Source of the DNA: Lepidonotus clava
Lineage: Eukaryota; Annelida; Polychaeta; Phyllodocida; Polynoidae
Length of the DNA: 64,000 nucleotides
Direction: 5' to 3'
Assembly (NCBI GenBank): GCA_936440205.1
Contig: OW387140.1
Location: forward strand, 29,385,659 to 29,449,658
Of this stretch, positions 61,148 through 64,000 are shown piece by piece (within the stretch, counting starts at the first letter, position 1; the number at the start of each line of letters is the position of its first letter). Made by a program: the position numbers and the translations under genes. The notes under the pieces were generated by a model that had not been told where the DNA came from, searched no databases, and was given only the letters and a program-made list of their open reading frames with translations.

Positions 61148-64000
61148 GGGGTCAGGACCCCCCTCCCCCTAGTTCTTTTGTCGAGAGCTAAACTATAAAT
61201 TCACATGCTTAGAAAGTCTGACTTTAAAATTGAAGCTAACAAAATATTTTTTAATACTTTGAATATCCAGCTGCGTGAAAACACATTAGGGAGGAGCATT
61301 AAGTACTACACTTTTCAGAACAGAGTTTGATTTAAAATGAAGGAATTCTATTTGAAACTAAAGTAATAGAGATGAGCTAGAGAAATGTTCGCCAAACTTA
61401 AGTGGCATTGTTTGATAAAAGTAAACCTGCCATAGAAACACGTAGGGCAATGGAGGAACTATATTCAGACCATCCGCTCGGTATTCCCACTCTCCCAGCC
61501 AATACAACCTTCCCAAATCCTCTATCGAGTGACCACTAAGGTAGTTGGGGCCGACATACAGGTGGCCGCACCCCCTCCACTATCTCCAGCCCTCCCACCG
61601 AGGTGGTTGTTGGGCAGTAACAGACTGGACTATTGATTGTCTGCGCCACCTGTGGACGCCCAGGTGAGGCGGGCAGCCCCCTGTCTGGGCCGAGTGGCAG
61701 TGATACACGTGCTCGGGACACGCAGACAGACTCACCTGTTTGAGCTGCTCACCGCCCGCCCGAGCAGCTCCCAGCCCCCGTCGCGTGCCGCAGACCTATG
61801 CGCGGTGTGCCCTGTGTGGCCCTGCCTCCTCTCCATCTTTGATGTCCAGTCTACTCTAAAGCCCCCGTGTATTTCCTTTTCCGTATAATCATGATTGTCT
61901 GGCTGTGTTGAGTGATCATGCATTGTCTGGTGTGTTAATGTTATATGTCGTTTTTAGATAAATGAATTGTGAATGTGACATTTCTGTCTCTATAGTAGAT
62001 TCTCCAAGACATTATAGGTTAGAGTAAAAATTACACTTCTGATTGGGGGAGGGGGGCTTCCATTAAGTAGGCTACATACGGATCAAGGAGATGGGGATAA
62101 CAATATACACATTATATCCAAATAAAACCAGTACTAAAGACAAAAAACTTCTTTACGCATTTCTGTGAATGGATTCACAAATGACATTTTAATTTCTCCT
62201 TTTTTAAGGGTAAAATACCGAGGTCCAACGTATTTCATGCAACAAGGCCTCTGCACAGCGAGTTACGGTCAAAGTTATAGTTAACTTCGTTATTGTGAAT
62301 ACTTCACCTTCTTGCCTTCGTGTGGGGAAATATCTTAGATCTAACAAGGTCCCATTCGATAAGAAATCATAATTAAGTTACACTAATCAAATGTAAGAAA
62401 CTGTAATCTAACATTTTCATACAAAGTGTCGACATAAATTTAGTGGTTCAATATACGGTAATTTATGCTGGTCATATAAGACCATGTGGTTGTAAAAACT
62501 GGATTTTTTCTCGATGTTCTAGGAAATTAAAATTAACTATCAATAAGAAGATAAACCCAGATCATTTTATTTATCACGTTTTGTAAGAGGTGGTGTATTA
62601 ATAGTAGGGGCAATATGTGCGCTTCGCTCAACAATAAACCTTGTTTTCATCCATTGAAACTTTATATTATATTTTCTTGTCAATTTATTTGTGTTACTGA
62701 TACGGCGACCGTATCAAGAAAATTGTTGTAATATAACCGGGTTATTGTTATACAAAACCTTGACATCGGTGTACGTATGAATACCACTTGCCATTTATAT
62801 AATGTATAAATAAGGACAATGAACTGAGCTCTGGATGGGCCCACTTGGTGGACGGTCCCTAGGCGATTCTAACTACCGAGCATTTTGTGATTTCTAACAT
62901 TCATTAGGATTTTGAAAGGAAAGCATGCATGCCACATACTATTTGAAAATGAATTTAAGATGTTCCCTTATGATATTATTATGACAAGTTTATAATTAGC
63001 ACTCATTCATACTGCCGATTTCCGAAATCCTCAGTGCAATAAGGCTAGTGGAATATGCGCCAGAAGAAGAATATCGATAGATCGAATGTTGTTCAAAGAG
63101 TAGCTGAAGATATCTGTATAACTAATCTCGGAAGACCGGTCATCACTTTTAGCTGTTTAGGCTCTATCTCATCGATTTCGAATGTAGGACAACCTACTTT
63201 TCTTAACAATCGACACCTTTTATTACTGATCTAAATCCAGCTCCCTTTAATCAGAGACAAATTAAAGACAATGATCTTTTTCTGATAATTATTGTTTATT
63301 GATATACACTACCATATGTTTTATATTAATTTTGATGTAGACCGACCACATGTTTTGTACTTGATGTAGACCGTCTGTAATATGACAGACGTTTTTTTAT
63401 TGTCGTTTTATCTATCTACTACAGCTTCACGTTACACATACATGATCTTCCAATAGCGTTGGTGATATATAAACATGATGACACTGTGATGTCTATATCA
63501 AATAGAAAACTTTCAACTCCTTGATACACATTGTAACAGAAATGTCGTGGCATATACCACAGCACGTTCAGGCCATATAAAACACCTAAACATTGACCTA
63601 AACACAAAAATATACACGGAAAACATAGAAACACTGAGGCTCAGGAGCAGGTCATCAGTGGTGACGTCAGTAGGAGCTGCGGCTATACAGAACCAATACA
63701 ACGGTTCATGGTCAGCCAGTTGCGTGTTTTCTGTGTGTCAATAAACACCGACTAATACCGTAATCCCCCTCATTCAGGCACTGTGTTGGTCCAGGCTCCT
63801 GGCTCTAATTCAGGCCAGTGGGCACCGTCCAATTGATTCCATGGTATTCTATACAGTATGCAGAAAGAGTAAATTTAATTTTACTCTCTCTGCAGTAACC
63901 ATGTCCGACTGCTCCTGTTCTTCTTTAAGAATGTTTTTTTTTCAAAAAAAATGTTAGATTCATATTTAGTAATAAAGGTATCTCAGGGGGATATTATGCA
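61148..64000. other. Non-coding stretch with one CpG-rich block
   Basis: Positions 61480-61870 are GC- and CpG-rich. A possible phase-0 mini-exon (acceptor CTCTCCCAG near 61499, then an open frame to CAG before GTGGCC near 61561) would fit the exon at 53.1 kb in phase, but the donor is weak. An 8-bp hairpin (TGATACGG, loop CGA) lies at 62698-62716. A 7-bp hairpin followed by a T-run lies near 63371-63397. Confidence 0.3.

Overview
The window is animal nuclear DNA. It is AT-rich and almost free of genes. It holds a eukaryotic tRNA gene with internal A/B boxes and no encoded CCA, an exon framed by GT/AG splice sites, decayed tRNA-derived SINE heads, many short DNA transposons without coding capacity, and minisatellites. 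The frequent short motif AGGCCTAT and the mix of TTAA-, hAT- and CACTG-type elements suggest a marine invertebrate (mollusc, echinoderm, hemichordate, lancelet or similar). I cannot name the species from sequence alone.

Genes. Only two are well supported. One is a complete tRNA-Phe(GAA) on the minus strand (37282-37354), with perfect arms and a T-run terminator. The other is a first coding exon on the plus strand (53096-53350, 85 codons), with a strong splice acceptor upstream of its ATG and a GTGAGT donor. I do not recognise its product. The rest of that gene lies in a long intron or beyond the right edge. A few GC-rich blocks (12.6-13.6 kb, 38.0-38.4 kb, 60.7-61.2 kb, 61.5-61.9 kb) have open frames or CpG-rich sequence, but I cannot tie them to any protein.

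Repeat landscape, left to right. There is a 15-16 bp degenerate minisatellite (7.4-7.7 kb) and a 29-bp minisatellite whose units each look like a 3' splice site joined to a 5' splice site (9.97-10.48 kb). Next is a 1.45-kb non-coding TIR transposon with a 4-bp target duplication (16.82-18.27 kb). A 644-bp CACTG-ended element follows, apparently inserted between the A and B boxes of a tRNA-derived SINE (18.35-19.0 kb). Then comes an 8-kb inverted repeat (21.31-29.33 kb). Further right are a hAT-like MITE (39.97-40.23 kb), a 697-bp TTAA element (48.30-49.0 kb), a small foldback (52.44-52.77 kb) and several tRNA-like SINE heads.

The most interesting structure is the inverted repeat. Its two 1984-bp arms are nearly identical and are separated by a 3.7-kb loop. 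Each arm carries about four tandem ~360-bp units, and each unit contains up to three copies of a 14-bp near-palindrome of the form GTTNCCATGGNAAC. This matches the published RFX 'X-box' consensus, so the pair of arms presents about 20 such sites. The left arm also carries a TTAA-flanked MITE (353 bp), while the right arm keeps the matching empty site with a single TTAA. This orders the events: tandem array first, then the inverted copy, then the MITE. Two more TTAA MITEs and a degenerate minisatellite fill the loop.
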